Shown: positions 50,052 through 59,398 of the stretch, one piece after another | Numbering within the stretch: the first letter of the stretch is position 1 | Layout of the letters: every line of letters begins with the position of its first letter | Source of the DNA: Bradyrhizobium sp. SRS-191 | GTDB taxonomy: Bacteria > Pseudomonadota > Alphaproteobacteria > Rhizobiales > Xanthobacteraceae | Length of the DNA: 64,000 bases | Direction: 5' to 3' | Assembly: GCF_024586915.1 (NCBI RefSeq) | Contig: NZ_JANBVS010000027.1 | Coordinates: 1 to 64,000, forward strand | The notes under the pieces: model-generated | The model's input: only the letters and a program-made list of their open reading frames with translations | What the model was told of the DNA's origin: nothing | Databases searched by the model: none | Translations under genes and position numbers: made by a program

Positions 50052-52473
50052 AATAAAAGTCGCTCTGGTGCGCGAGCAACTGCGCGGTCGTGACATGCTG
50101 CAGCGTGATCGTATCGTGCGCGGCGTCCGTCACCACGGCGTTGCCGGATGCATCATCATGCGTTGCCGCCAGCAGCGCGGTGACGTCCGAAAATACGGTC
50201 TTGCTGAATTGAAGAGTATCCGTCGCGGGCGCAAAGTTCGCGAGGATGACCTGACCAAAATTCGGGGCGAACACGAACGTGTCGTGCGCGGTCGAGTTGG
50301 CGACCTGACTTGCGGCTCCCTGCCCTGGAGATGGCGCGACAGAGATCAGCGTCCCGCCGTTGCCGTCACTCGCGAAATGGAAGCTGTCCTGCGAGTACTG
50401 GCCGAGGATATGGAGAGACGCCGTGATTGAGCCGTCGGTCACGGAAAGCGTCCCGGAGGCATTGTCGAAGGTGGCGTGAGCCTTGCTGAAATCGACGCCG
50501 TGAAGCTCGATCTGATCGGCCCCCGCGTTGCCGCTTGCGACGATAACAGCGCTCAACGCAGACGGCGTAACCGGAGTCGTTCCTTCGATCGTCACGTCCG
50601 CCGATGTCGCTGCAACAAGCGTGAAGGTCGCCGAGCTTGCGACGCCAGAACTGCTCGGCACGCCGATCACGCCGTCGCCGTTGAGGTCCTGGTGGAAGAT
50701 CGTCTCGAATTGTTCGGCGGCGGCGCTCGTCCCGGACACGAGGCCCGTCAAATTGCCGGTATAGTTGCCGTTGCTGTCCGTCGACCAGAACGTGAACTCG
50801 CTGGTGCCCGGGATCTTCCAGGCAATGTCGTACCCGGTCGCGGTCTGAATCGCTCCAACTGGCGCAATACTGCCGAACTCGCCGACGACCACGGGAGCGC
50901 CGGAATATTTCAACTCGGGCCCTGATCCGTTGATGTACATGTAGTAGTTGTCGGCGATCGCCAGCAGGCTTGTCGTGACATTGGTCTGAATGACCGACGC
51001 CGTGACACCAATGCTGCCATCGCCATTCAGGTCCCGGCCGAACGCAGATTCCGCCGACTCGACCAGGAAGTCGGTCCCGTGCACCAGGCCCGTGATGTTT
51101 CCGGCGTAGTTGCCGTTCGTGTCGACCGTCCAGAATGTGAACTGCGTGGTGCCGGGAATCTGCCAGACGATCTCATAGCCGTTGGAGGTCGCGATCGCCC
51201 CAACGGGATTGATGTTGCCGAACTCGCCGGCAACCACCGGAGCACCGCCGTATTTCAGCTCGGGCCCCGAACCATTTGTGTAGATATAGTAATTGTCCGC
51301 GATGGCCAGCAGGCTGGTTGATCCCGCGGTCTGGATCAGCGATGACGTGACGCCGACTGTGCCGTCGCCGTTCAGGTCCTGGCCGAAGACGGTCTCGAAC
51401 TGCTCGGCTGCGAAACTGTTGCCCGACACCAAGCCCGAAAGGTTCGAGTTGTAGTTGCCGTTGACATCCGTCGACCAGAACGTGAACTGGTTGGTGCCGG
51501 GAATCTTCCAGGCCACGTCGTAGCCGTTCGCGGTCTGAACGGCACCGATCGGACTGATGCTGCCGAACTGACCCGCAGTCACCAGACCGCCGCCGTACAT
51601 GAGCCCGAACTCGAGCCCGGTGTTGCCATTGATCAGCAGGTAGTGGTTGCCACCTTGAGCAAGGCTGGTGGATCCATCGGTCTGAAGGATAGCGGGCGTC
51701 GTGTTGAAGCCGATGGCATCGAGCACTTGCCTGTCGACCGTTGTGAGCGACTGGATTGTCTTCGTATTGCCAAACTCGTTGAAGGGATCGTTCGCCCCCT
51801 GCACGCCGCTATTCAGAAAATCGCTTGGATCGGAGGTCTGACCGAAATCGGCCAGCTTCGTGGTGCCGCCGTCGACCGAGAAATAGGCCGGGACCGCCGT
51901 GTCGCCGGTCGTGTACAGGTGGTTGCCCGCACTCGTGTAACGTACGAAATCAAATGTGCCTGCGGCCCTTGCGGCGCCGACACCGGATACGCCGGAAACG
52001 GGCTCCCGTCCCATCGCATGGGTGAACTCGTGCAGAGCGGCGCCGACCAGCAGATTGGTCGGAATCGACGGGTCAAAGCCGACGGCTCCGTCGATCTCGG
52101 AGGTCGTTGGCGACATCAGACCCAAGGCTTTCGCAACCGCGGGGCTTACGCCAAAAGCATAGCTATTATCGATGGTCGATGTGTTCGGCAGTGCGTTCAC
52201 GACCGACTGATCGAGCGACGAGGTCTCGTGGGCTGCGAGCGCCGACCTCAGATCCGGATAATAAACGAAAAGGTCGTTCAAGGATCCGCCGAGCGCTTGG
52301 CCCGTTTTGGTTTTCACCGCCCCGTTGTTCCAATCGCCGTACCCGACAAGAAGCGTGACTGTGATGTTGTCGAGGACTTCCGCATCCAGAATGTTGGCCG
52401 CGGTCTGCATAGCGTCCCTGAAGCTCTGAGGAGCCGCGAGGGCGGAACTTTCGTATTGGAGGACGAGATTCAT
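50044..52473 (-). CDS. Secreted metalloprotease-like protein with three internal repeats
   Basis: 809 aa. There is no N-terminal signal peptide, but the C-terminus ('DTITLQHVTTAQLLAHQSDFYFA') is like type-I-secreted proteins. A zinc-protease motif HEFTHAMGR starts at H148. Three repeats of about 115 residues follow (262-375, 379-490, 494-605). Each has 'YxIxxNGxGxEL', 'GEFGxIxPVGA', 'WKIPGTxxFTFWSTDxNGNY' and an EF-hand-like 'DLNGDGxIGV' that probably binds Ca2+. A beta-rich tail (610-809) resembles calcium-dependent surface proteins. The substrate and a third zinc ligand are not evident. No secretion genes are adjacent. Confidence 0.85.
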   Translation of the reverse strand: MNLVLQYESSALAAPQSFRDAMQTAANILDAEVLDNITVTLLVGYGDWNNGAVKTKTGQALGGSLNDLFVYYPDLRSALAAHETSSLDQSVVNALPNTSTIDNSYAFGVSPAVAKALGLMSPTTSEIDGAVGFDPSIPTNLLVGAALHEFTHAMGREPVSGVSGVGAARAAGTFDFVRYTSAGNHLYTTGDTAVPAYFSVDGGTTKLADFGQTSDPSDFLNSGVQGANDPFNEFGNTKTIQSLTTVDRQVLDAIGFNTTPAILQTDGSTSLAQGGNHYLLINGNTGLEFGLMYGGGLVTAGQFGSISPIGAVQTANGYDVAWKIPGTNQFTFWSTDVNGNYNSNLSGLVSGNSFAAEQFETVFGQDLNGDGTVGVTSSLIQTAGSTSLLAIADNYYIYTNGSGPELKYGGAPVVAGEFGNINPVGAIATSNGYEIVWQIPGTTQFTFWTVDTNGNYAGNITGLVHGTDFLVESAESAFGRDLNGDGSIGVTASVIQTNVTTSLLAIADNYYMYINGSGPELKYSGAPVVVGEFGSIAPVGAIQTATGYDIAWKIPGTSEFTFWSTDSNGNYTGNLTGLVSGTSAAAEQFETIFHQDLNGDGVIGVPSSSGVASSATFTLVAATSADVTIEGTTPVTPSALSAVIVASGNAGADQIELHGVDFSKAHATFDNASGTLSVTDGSITASLHILGQYSQDSFHFASDGNGGTLISVAPSPGQGAASQVANSTAHDTFVFAPNFGQVILANFAPATDTLQFSKTVFSDVTALLAATHDDASGNAVVTDAAHDTITLQHVTTAQLLAHQSDFYFA
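50659..51690 (-). repeat. Three tandem coding repeats of about 350 bp
   Basis: DNA encoding residues 262-605 of the metalloprotease-like protein. The three units differ by substitutions but keep the Trp-Phe-Thr core and the DLNGDG loop. They resemble tandem modules of secreted calcium-binding proteins and are likely a site of recombination-driven copy change. Confidence 0.75.
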
Positions 52474-52747
52474 TCGTGTGCCTAAGGTCTGGCTTCTGCC
52501 GGGCAGCGACTATCGTGAGCGGATCTGGTTTTGTAAATGATGCCCCTTGGTTGTACCGGGGAATTGTGTCCTCAAGTAAGCCATTATTTTCCTTTGTTTC
52601 TTCGGCCTGTCACACAACTTTCACGCGAGCCAATGGCTGCATGGTCACGATGCGCCTGCAAAATCAAGACGCAACTTTGCATTTTGAAATGGGCGTTCAG
52701 CTGATGCCGATCGTCCTCGCCGACAAGGCACGCGAGAACGGCCCCAC

Positions 52748-52864
52748 CGCTGTCACCGCGGACGAGCCTGCCGGCGCGAAGCGGCGGCGGGCGCTGATTC
52801 GGGACCATGGGCCCCCACGCGGTATAGGTCCCGGCGTTCCCCCGGCGTTCCCCGGGATGACGCA
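52748..52864. repeat. Intergenic repeat, 'gtcccggcg' family
   Basis: Begins 'ccgctgtcaccgcggacgag' and ends 'ggtataggtcccggcgttcc' plus 'cccggcgttccccgggatgac'. It is a degraded relative of 53581-53736 and 1512-1640, with an internal near-duplication of 'ccggcgttcc'. Confidence 0.55.
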
Positions 52865-52974
52865 AGCCCGTAGCAAGCGGGCGGACGTGGTCTTAATTCC
52901 GATAAAAATAATCATCTTGCTATTTTGCAGAACAAGTGATTATCTCTCGCCATCCCGCCTCATGCAGAAGGGGC

Positions 52975-53222
52975 GTTGCGCGCGATCGTCACGACACGCG
53001 AGGCGGGGATGCGATGGCCGGGAGAGCTCGCAGCATGTCCTCGTGGCGTGCGGACGAACGGGCTGTCACGGACGGTCAAGTCGCGTGGTCCTGGCCTCCC
53101 GAAGCTGAGGTCCGCGCAATGCGCGCAAGCGCATTGTCGCGATACGGTGGCCAACAAGCCGGTGCACCGGGGAGATCGCGGAGCAGCCGTAAACCCATCG
53201 CGCAGGGAATGCCGGAATGTCG
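52975..53222 (+). repeat. Dispersed repeat copy 2
   Basis: Plus-strand relative of the minus strand at 1-245, sharing 'gcgatcgtcacg', 'gtgcggacgaacgg', 'cgcgtggtcctggc' and 'gggaatgccgg' in the same order. It carries no gene. Confidence 0.6.
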
Positions 53223-53302
53223 GCTGAACCTGTGGTACCTGCCGCCTGCATTTCTTCCGCAGGCGGGCCATGGGTGAGGCCTTCACCCGGCATTCCCTGC
53301 GC
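53200..53302. repeat. Nested perfect inverted repeat
   Basis: gcgcagggaatgccgg (53200-53215) pairs exactly with 53287-53302 (16 bp). Inside it ccgcctgc (53242-53249) pairs with gcaggcgg (53259-53266). It would form a long branched hairpin at the end of dispersed repeat copy 2. Confidence 0.65.
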
Positions 53303-53418
53303 CCTCTGCACTGTTGGCGAGGGTGGACTGATCGCAGACCTCGGGCGTCACATGCCGCGAGAACGCGTTCCCATGTCGTTTGCTGTTTGAAATGTAAATC
53401 GGAAAGAGATCCACGCTG

Positions 53419-53559
53419 CCGTAGGGTGGGCAAAGCAGCCGCCCGCAGGGCGGTCGCGTGCCCACCGTGCATCCGCATCGGCGGTGGCAATGGTGGGCAC
53501 GGCGCGCGATGGATCAGCGAAACAAGCACGCGGGTGTGCGAGCCTTTGCCCACCTACGG
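53419..53559. repeat. Inverted repeat ending in 'ccgtagggtgggcaaag'
   Basis: The left end ccgtagggtgggcaaagc (53419-53436) and right end cctttgcccacctacgg (53543-53559) are inverse complements with one gap. Internal copies of 'gtgcccacc' and 'ggtgggcac' also pair. A degenerate piece of the same ends is seen near 440-480. Confidence 0.65.
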
Positions 53560-53580
53560 ACTGTCGCAAGCACACCCACC

Positions 53581-53736
53581 GCTGTCGTCCCGGACAAGCC
53601 ACGACGCGCGAAGCGTAGCGTGGCGCCGATCCGGGATCCATACGCTGCGGCGGACGTATTGGGCAAAAGGCCAATGACCAGCGTGCCTCAATTCGCTCCC
53701 TGGAGGTATGGGTCCCGGCGTTCGCCGGGACGACAC
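53581..53736. repeat. Intergenic repeat, 'tatgggtcccggcg' family
   Basis: Begins 'gctgtcgtcccggacaagcc' and ends with the hairpin gtcccggcg-ttc-gccgggac. It matches 1512-1640 and 52748-52864 in outline. It carries no gene. Confidence 0.6.
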
Positions 53737-53843
53737 TGTTAGTTGGGGCGCGCAGCGGGGCGATCACGTATAGCTACGCCTTCGTCACAGCGCGAGCGAG
53801 ACGAGCGGCCGAGTGAGCAATCAGCCGAGCAATGCGTAGAGCC

Positions 53844-54995
53844 TTACGCCGCCAGCGCGCCGCGCACCACCTCGATGATGCGGGCCTGCGTCGCTTCATC
53901 CAGATACGCGTGCATCGGCAGGCTGATGACATCCGCCGAGAGCTGCTCGCTCACCGGCAGGCCGCCATCGGCGCTTGGGAAGATGCGATACGCCGTCTGC
54001 TGGTGCATCGACTTCGGATAGTAGATCGCGGTCGGGATGCCCTGCGCCTTCAGCGCGGCGGCGAAGGTGTCGCGGTCGACGCCGCGCGGCAGGCGGATGG
54101 TGTATTGCGCCCAGACCGAGGTGCAGCCCTCGACGAGGCGCGGCACCTTGACGATGTCGGCCAGCGCCGCGGTGTAGCGCTCCGCCACCTCGTTGCGCGC
54201 ACGAATCTCGTCCTCGAAGATCCTGAGCTTCTCGATCAGAACCGCGGCCTGAATGGTGTCGAGCCGCGCGGTCAGGCCGAGGCGGACGTTGTCGTATTTG
54301 TCGCTGCCGCCGCCATGGGCGCGCACGCTGCGCAGGCGCTCGACCAAGCCGGCATCGTCGGTGAGGATGGCGCCGCCGTCGCCGAAGCACCCGAGCGGCT
54401 TGGCCGGATAGAAGCTGGTGGCGGTCGCGAGCCCGAAGGTGCCGATGCGACGGCCCTTGTAGCTGGCGCCAAAGCCTTGGGCTGCGTCGTCGAGTACGAA
54501 CATCCCCTCGTCCGCAGCGATCGCGGCGACCGCATCATGGTCCGCGGCCTGACCGAACAGATCGACCGGAATCACCGCCTTCGGCTTCAGGCCGAGCCGC
54601 TTCGCGGTGGCGATGCCGCGGCGGAGCGAGGCCGGATCGATGTTGAAGGTGTCCTCCAGCACGTCGACGAAGACGGGCGTGGCGCCGGTCAGCGCGACCG
54701 ACTCGCCGGTCGCGCAGAAGGTGAAGGACGGGCACAGCAAGGCGTCGCCCGGGCCGATGCCCTGCGCCATCAGCACCATCAGCAGTGCGTCGGTGCCGCT
54801 GGAGCAGCTCACTGCATATTTGGCGCCGCAGAACTCGGCCAGCTCCTTCTCGAGCTGGATGACCTCGGGACCACCGAGAAACTGACAGTGCGCGAGCACG
54901 CGGGCGACGGCCTCATCGAGGGACTTGCCGAGCCGCTGGCGCTGCGCGGCGGTGTCGATGAACGGAATGGGCTGACGACGCAAATGCTGGTTCAT
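53844..54995 (-). CDS. DegT/DnrJ/EryC1-family sugar aminotransferase
   Basis: 383 aa. PLP-enzyme marks are 'SCSSGTDALLMVLMA' (cofactor phosphate), 'PVDLFGQAADHDAV', 'FVLDDAAQGFGASYKGRRIG' (Asp/Gln stacking) and the Schiff-base K199 in 'TSFYPAKPLGCFGDGGAI'. It resembles WbpE-type enzymes that transaminate UDP-3-keto sugars. It follows the MocA-like dehydrogenase by 51 bp, and the pair would turn UDP-GlcNAc uronate into a 3-amino derivative for a polysaccharide or glycoprotein. Confidence 0.9.
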   Translation of the reverse strand: MNQHLRRQPIPFIDTAAQRQRLGKSLDEAVARVLAHCQFLGGPEVIQLEKELAEFCGAKYAVSCSSGTDALLMVLMAQGIGPGDALLCPSFTFCATGESVALTGATPVFVDVLEDTFNIDPASLRRGIATAKRLGLKPKAVIPVDLFGQAADHDAVAAIAADEGMFVLDDAAQGFGASYKGRRIGTFGLATATSFYPAKPLGCFGDGGAILTDDAGLVERLRSVRAHGGGSDKYDNVRLGLTARLDTIQAAVLIEKLRIFEDEIRARNEVAERYTAALADIVKVPRLVEGCTSVWAQYTIRLPRGVDRDTFAAALKAQGIPTAIYYPKSMHQQTAYRIFPSADGGLPVSEQLSADVISLPMHAYLDEATQARIIEVVRGALAA

Positions 54996-55046
54996 GAGCT
55001 CTGACGACTTTTCGAAAGACGGGAATGGGGGAAAGCAGGGATGCGA

Positions 55047-56069
55047 CTAGCCGGCAGCGGCGCGGCGCTTGGTGGCGGCCTCGGCCGGGCGATGGCTGGA
55101 GGTCTCCAGGCACTGCGTGGCGATCGCGAGACTCGCGACGCCCTCGTCGCCGGTGACGGCGGGCGACGTGCCCGAGCGCACCGCGTGCAGGAACGCGATC
55201 AGCTCGGCGCGCAGCGGCTCGTCGTGGCCGACGGGGAGATGGCGCATCGAGTAGCTGCCGTCAGGCTTGAAGCCGAAGCATTCGGTGACCTGGCGGGTGA
55301 GCAGGTCGCCCATGATGTACTTGCCGCGCGTCGCCACCGTGACGTTGCGCGCCTTGAACGGCGTCAGCCAGTTGGTGTTGATGTGGGCGAGCACGCCGGA
55401 GGCGGTGCGGAACTGCAACAGCGCGATGTCCTCGCGCTCGGCCACCGCGCTCGACAGCTGCGGCTGCACCTCGATGATGTCGGACTCGGTGAACCAGCGG
55501 ATCAGGTCGATGTCGTGCACGGCGAGATCGATGACCACACCGACATTGGACATGCGCGGCGGGAACGGGCCGACGCGGGTGATCGCGATCGACAGAAGGT
55601 CCTCGCCGGCGATCGCCTTCTTGATCGCGGCCACGGCCGGATTGAAGCGCTCGACATGGCCGATCATCAGGGTGACGCCGGCGCGATGCGCGGCCGCGAC
55701 GATCTCCTTGCCCTCCTCCACCGTGGAGGCGATCGGCTTCTCGACGAGCAGATGCACCTTGCGCGCGATGCAGGCGAGCGCGAGCTCGTGATGCAGATGG
55801 GTGGGTGCCGCGATCGTCACGGCGTCGACGCCCTCGGCGGCGAGCTGATCGAGGCTCTCGAAGGTCGGGCAGTTCGCAAGTTCGGTGACGCGGCTGCGAT
55901 GCGCCGGCAGCGGATCGACCACGCCGACGAGGTGCACGTCCGGCAGTCCGGCCAGCACGCGGGCATGATTGCTGCCCATCACGCCGGCTCCGATCACGCC
56001 GACGCGCAGCGCCTGCCTCAGCTCGGCCTTGTGGCCCGCCCCCTTCGAACTCATGTCGCTCGACCCCAT
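55047..56069 (-). CDS. Gfo/Idh/MocA-family sugar dehydrogenase
   Basis: 340 aa from ATG 56069 (ATG 56054 is also possible; the frame is open to 56135). The NAD-binding motif is 'LRVGVIGAGVMGSNHARVLAGL'. 'EKPIASTVEEGKEIV' carries the catalytic Lys, and 'DLAVHDIDLIRW' the second conserved site. It resembles WbpB, which oxidises UDP-GlcNAc uronate at C3 for the aminotransferase encoded next in the operon. No WbpA- or WbpD-like gene lies in the window. Confidence 0.88.
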   Translation of the reverse strand: MGSSDMSSKGAGHKAELRQALRVGVIGAGVMGSNHARVLAGLPDVHLVGVVDPLPAHRSRVTELANCPTFESLDQLAAEGVDAVTIAAPTHLHHELALACIARKVHLLVEKPIASTVEEGKEIVAAAHRAGVTLMIGHVERFNPAVAAIKKAIAGEDLLSIAITRVGPFPPRMSNVGVVIDLAVHDIDLIRWFTESDIIEVQPQLSSAVAEREDIALLQFRTASGVLAHINTNWLTPFKARNVTVATRGKYIMGDLLTRQVTECFGFKPDGSYSMRHLPVGHDEPLRAELIAFLHAVRSGTSPAVTGDEGVASLAIATQCLETSSHRPAEAATKRRAAAG

Positions 56070-56397
56070 CGATGTCACGGTTTGGCCATAACAGTTAATG
56101 AACTGCAAATCAGCCGGTCGAAGCTCTCCTAGCATGTCACTTCAGGCGAGGCGAACGCGGAAACCTTTTTCAGGACACGATTTGATTCAGAAAGTTACAT
56201 TGGAGGCGAACGAAAAACGGAGCGTTTTGAAGGACCTGCGAGGTCGTCCTCGCGTGTGCCGCGCGCCTTCTCACGCATCGCGACAGGCGGTGAACAGACT
56301 CGTCGACCGACATCACGCCTGCGTGTGGGCAGCTCGCGGAGGTAACGAGATGGATCGGGCTTGCGAAGGAGGTCGTGTCACCTCGCGGGAGAACGCC
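56070..56397. other. Intergenic region between divergent genes
   Basis: About 330 bp with lower GC at 56165-56230 ('gatttgattcagaaagttac'), probably promoter DNA for the dehydrogenase-aminotransferase operon (minus) and the DUF1223 gene (plus). No repeat or specific site was recognised. Confidence 0.35.
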
Positions 56398-57111
<714 letters not shown>

Positions 57112-57112
57112 C

Positions 57113-59332
57113 TCAGCCGGACGCGCAATGGCGGCGCCAGAACAGGCGGTAGCCCTCCTCGACCTTGCGCGTGTAGGTCTCGACATTGCCGGCGGCGGAG
57201 TTGGCCACCATGACGGGGAGCTCCGCCCGCAGCTTCGCCAATGCGGCCGGGTTGCGCGCATGGTTCAAGGCGATTGCGATGTAGCGGCCGTCATCCTCAG
57301 CGACCCAATCGGACAGCCCGACCGCGGTGTTGATGGCGGCTGCCGCACGGCCCGCCGCGCTGTGGCCGAGCTTGCAGATCACGGGCACGCCGGCCTGCAG
57401 CGACTCCCAGGTGCTGACGCCGCCATTCTGCGGGAACGGGTCGAGCGACATGTCGATCGCGGCGAACTCAGCGATGTGCTGATCGCGCGTCGACAGGCCG
57501 AGGCAGGTGATCCGCTCCTGGGGGATGCCATGCGCGACGAAGCGGGCCAGCAGCGCGTTGCGCACCAGGGAATCATCGAGCGCGCCGTTCTTGATGACGA
57601 TCCGCGAGTCCGGCAGCTCCGCCATCAGCCGCGCCCACAATGCGAGCGCGGGCTCGGAGATCTTGTCGATGCGGTTGAACACGCCGAAGGTGACGTAATC
57701 ATTGCGCAGCATCGGCAGCGGCGTCGGCAGCCATCCCTGCAGCGGATCGGTGGTGATCACAGCCGGCAGGTCGTAGACCTGCTCGGCGAACAGAGGGCGC
57801 ACGGCCTCCGGCACCGTGACGGGGTCGGCGAAGAAGTAGTCCATCGTCGGCACGCCGGTGCCGGTGCCGCTGCCCCAAGCCGTGACCTGGACCGGCGCCG
57901 GCTTGCGGGCGAACACCGGCAGGCGGTTGCCGGCGGAATGGCCGGAGAGATCGACCAGGATGTCAACCTCATCGGCCGCGATGCGATCAGTCAACTCCTC
58001 GTCGGACATCTGCGAGGCATCGACCCAGACGTCAGCCGCCGCGCGGCACTGCGCCGTCATCATGTCCTGCAGCGGCGAGCAGGAATAGCAGATCACCTTG
58101 AACGCCCCGTGATCATGATGGCGCAGCACCGGCAGGAACACCAGCGCCGCCGAATGCGTCCGGAAGTCGGACGAGACATAGCCCACGGTGAGCCGCCGCT
58201 CCGGATCACGGTCGCGCACCGGCGTCGGCCGCCGCGCGATCTGGGCGCCGATTCTCGTCCACCATTCGCGCCGGACCGCCTGGTGCTGGGCGAAGTCGGT
58301 GTCGGGCATGAAGTCGAGCAGGAAGATCTTGGCGGTGATCGCGTCGCCGAAGTCAGGCTTGATCTCGAGCGCGCGCTCGAAGTGCTGCAGCCCCGTGGCC
58401 AGATCGCCCTGTTTGCAGAAGCATTCGCCGAGCCAGGTCCAGGCGACCTCCGAGTGAGGATTCTGCTCCAGCACCTTGCGGCACGCATCCATCGCCGGCG
58501 CGATGTTGTCCTTGACGACGCTGAGCTGGGCAAATCCGAGCAGCGCCGGCTCGTGACGCGGATCGATGGCAAGCGCCGCCTGGAAATCCGCCATCGCCGG
58601 ATCGAACCGGCCGGCCTGCTGGTGCAGCCGGCCGCGCTGCGCCCGCACCTGCGCGGCTCCCGGCCTGATCGCGAGCGCGGCGTCGAAGGCCGCGAGCGCG
58701 GCGTTGGAATGGCGCAGATTGATGCAGGCAAGCCCCTTGCCGAACATCGCCTCCATGTGGCGCGGATTGAGCGACAAGGCGCGATCAAAACTGTGATCGG
58801 CCTCAGCATTGCGATTGAGCGTCAGCAGCGCCATGCCGCGATTGCAATAGGCGTCGGCGTAGTCCGGCTTCAGCGCGATCGCCCTGTCATGCGCCGCGAT
58901 CGCCTCCGCCGGCAGGCCAAGGCGCATCAGCGTGTTGCCGAGGCCGGTGAGCACGACCACGAGATTGGGCTTCAGCGCGATCGCCCGCTCCTGGCACTTG
59001 CGCGCCTCCTCGTAGCGTTTGCGATTGAACAGCGCGAGACCAAGATTGGACAGCGCCTCGGCGTGGCGCGGCTCGATCTCGACCGCCTTGGTCAGGGCCT
59101 GCTCGGCGAGCTCGATCTGGCCGCTGTCGAGCGCCACGACGCCGAGCAGATGCAGGGCATCGAAATGCTCCGGCAACAGCGCCAGGATCTGGCCGCAGAT
59201 CGCCTGCGCATCGGCCGGACGTCCGGCGCGATAGGCCGCGACGGCACGCGGCATCAGCTCATCGGCCTGCTTGCGATGCTTCTTCTGCAACCGCGCATTC
59301 TGAAAGGCACGGGACCCGACATCGCTTGCCAC
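57113..59332 (-). CDS. TPR / O-GlcNAc-transferase-like (GT41) protein A
   Basis: 739 aa from GTG 59332. This start has gtggag about 8 bp upstream and aligns with the paralogs ('DVGSRAFQNARLQKK'); the longer frame starts in the upstream spacer. Residues 20-340 are TPR repeats ('LALFNRKRYEEARKCQERAIALKPN', 'ALKPDYADAYCNRGMALLTLNRNAEA'). The C-terminal GT41 part (about 350-739) has 'GYVSSDFRTHSAALVFLPVLRHHD', 'VDLSGHSAGNRLPVFARKPAPVQVTAWG' and 'PQNGGVSTWESLQAGVPVI'. Family members transfer sugars to Ser/Thr of proteins. It is third in transcription order. Confidence 0.9.
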   Translation of the reverse strand: MASDVGSRAFQNARLQKKHRKQADELMPRAVAAYRAGRPADAQAICGQILALLPEHFDALHLLGVVALDSGQIELAEQALTKAVEIEPRHAEALSNLGLALFNRKRYEEARKCQERAIALKPNLVVVLTGLGNTLMRLGLPAEAIAAHDRAIALKPDYADAYCNRGMALLTLNRNAEADHSFDRALSLNPRHMEAMFGKGLACINLRHSNAALAAFDAALAIRPGAAQVRAQRGRLHQQAGRFDPAMADFQAALAIDPRHEPALLGFAQLSVVKDNIAPAMDACRKVLEQNPHSEVAWTWLGECFCKQGDLATGLQHFERALEIKPDFGDAITAKIFLLDFMPDTDFAQHQAVRREWWTRIGAQIARRPTPVRDRDPERRLTVGYVSSDFRTHSAALVFLPVLRHHDHGAFKVICYSCSPLQDMMTAQCRAAADVWVDASQMSDEELTDRIAADEVDILVDLSGHSAGNRLPVFARKPAPVQVTAWGSGTGTGVPTMDYFFADPVTVPEAVRPLFAEQVYDLPAVITTDPLQGWLPTPLPMLRNDYVTFGVFNRIDKISEPALALWARLMAELPDSRIVIKNGALDDSLVRNALLARFVAHGIPQERITCLGLSTRDQHIAEFAAIDMSLDPFPQNGGVSTWESLQAGVPVICKLGHSAAGRAAAAINTAVGLSDWVAEDDGRYIAIALNHARNPAALAKLRAELPVMVANSAAGNVETYTRKVEEGYRLFWRRHCASG

Positions 59333-59398
59333 CGAGAGGCTCCACCAAGATTTCGCACGACATTCACCGGGGGCTGTGACTCGCAGCCTCGGACGCAC

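Larger units (their letters stand above)
52474..53843. other. Repeat-filled non-coding region
   Basis: About 1.37 kb between the metalloprotease and aminotransferase genes. No open frame here has a ribosome binding site, domain or signal peptide; all are overlapping, Arg-rich and repeat-derived. It holds at least four repeat units, described separately (52748-52864, 52975-53222, 53200-53302, 53419-53559, 53581-53736). The first 270 bp (52474-52747) show nothing recognisable. Confidence 0.6.

Noticed and set aside
52748..53736. CRISPR array
   Set aside because: Repeats differ in sequence and length, are not regularly spaced and have no direct-repeat/spacer pattern.
52476..53742. Several plus- and minus-strand frames of 90-210 residues
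   Set aside because: All overlap palindromic repeats, have no domain, and show the codon bias of shadow frames in high-GC DNA.
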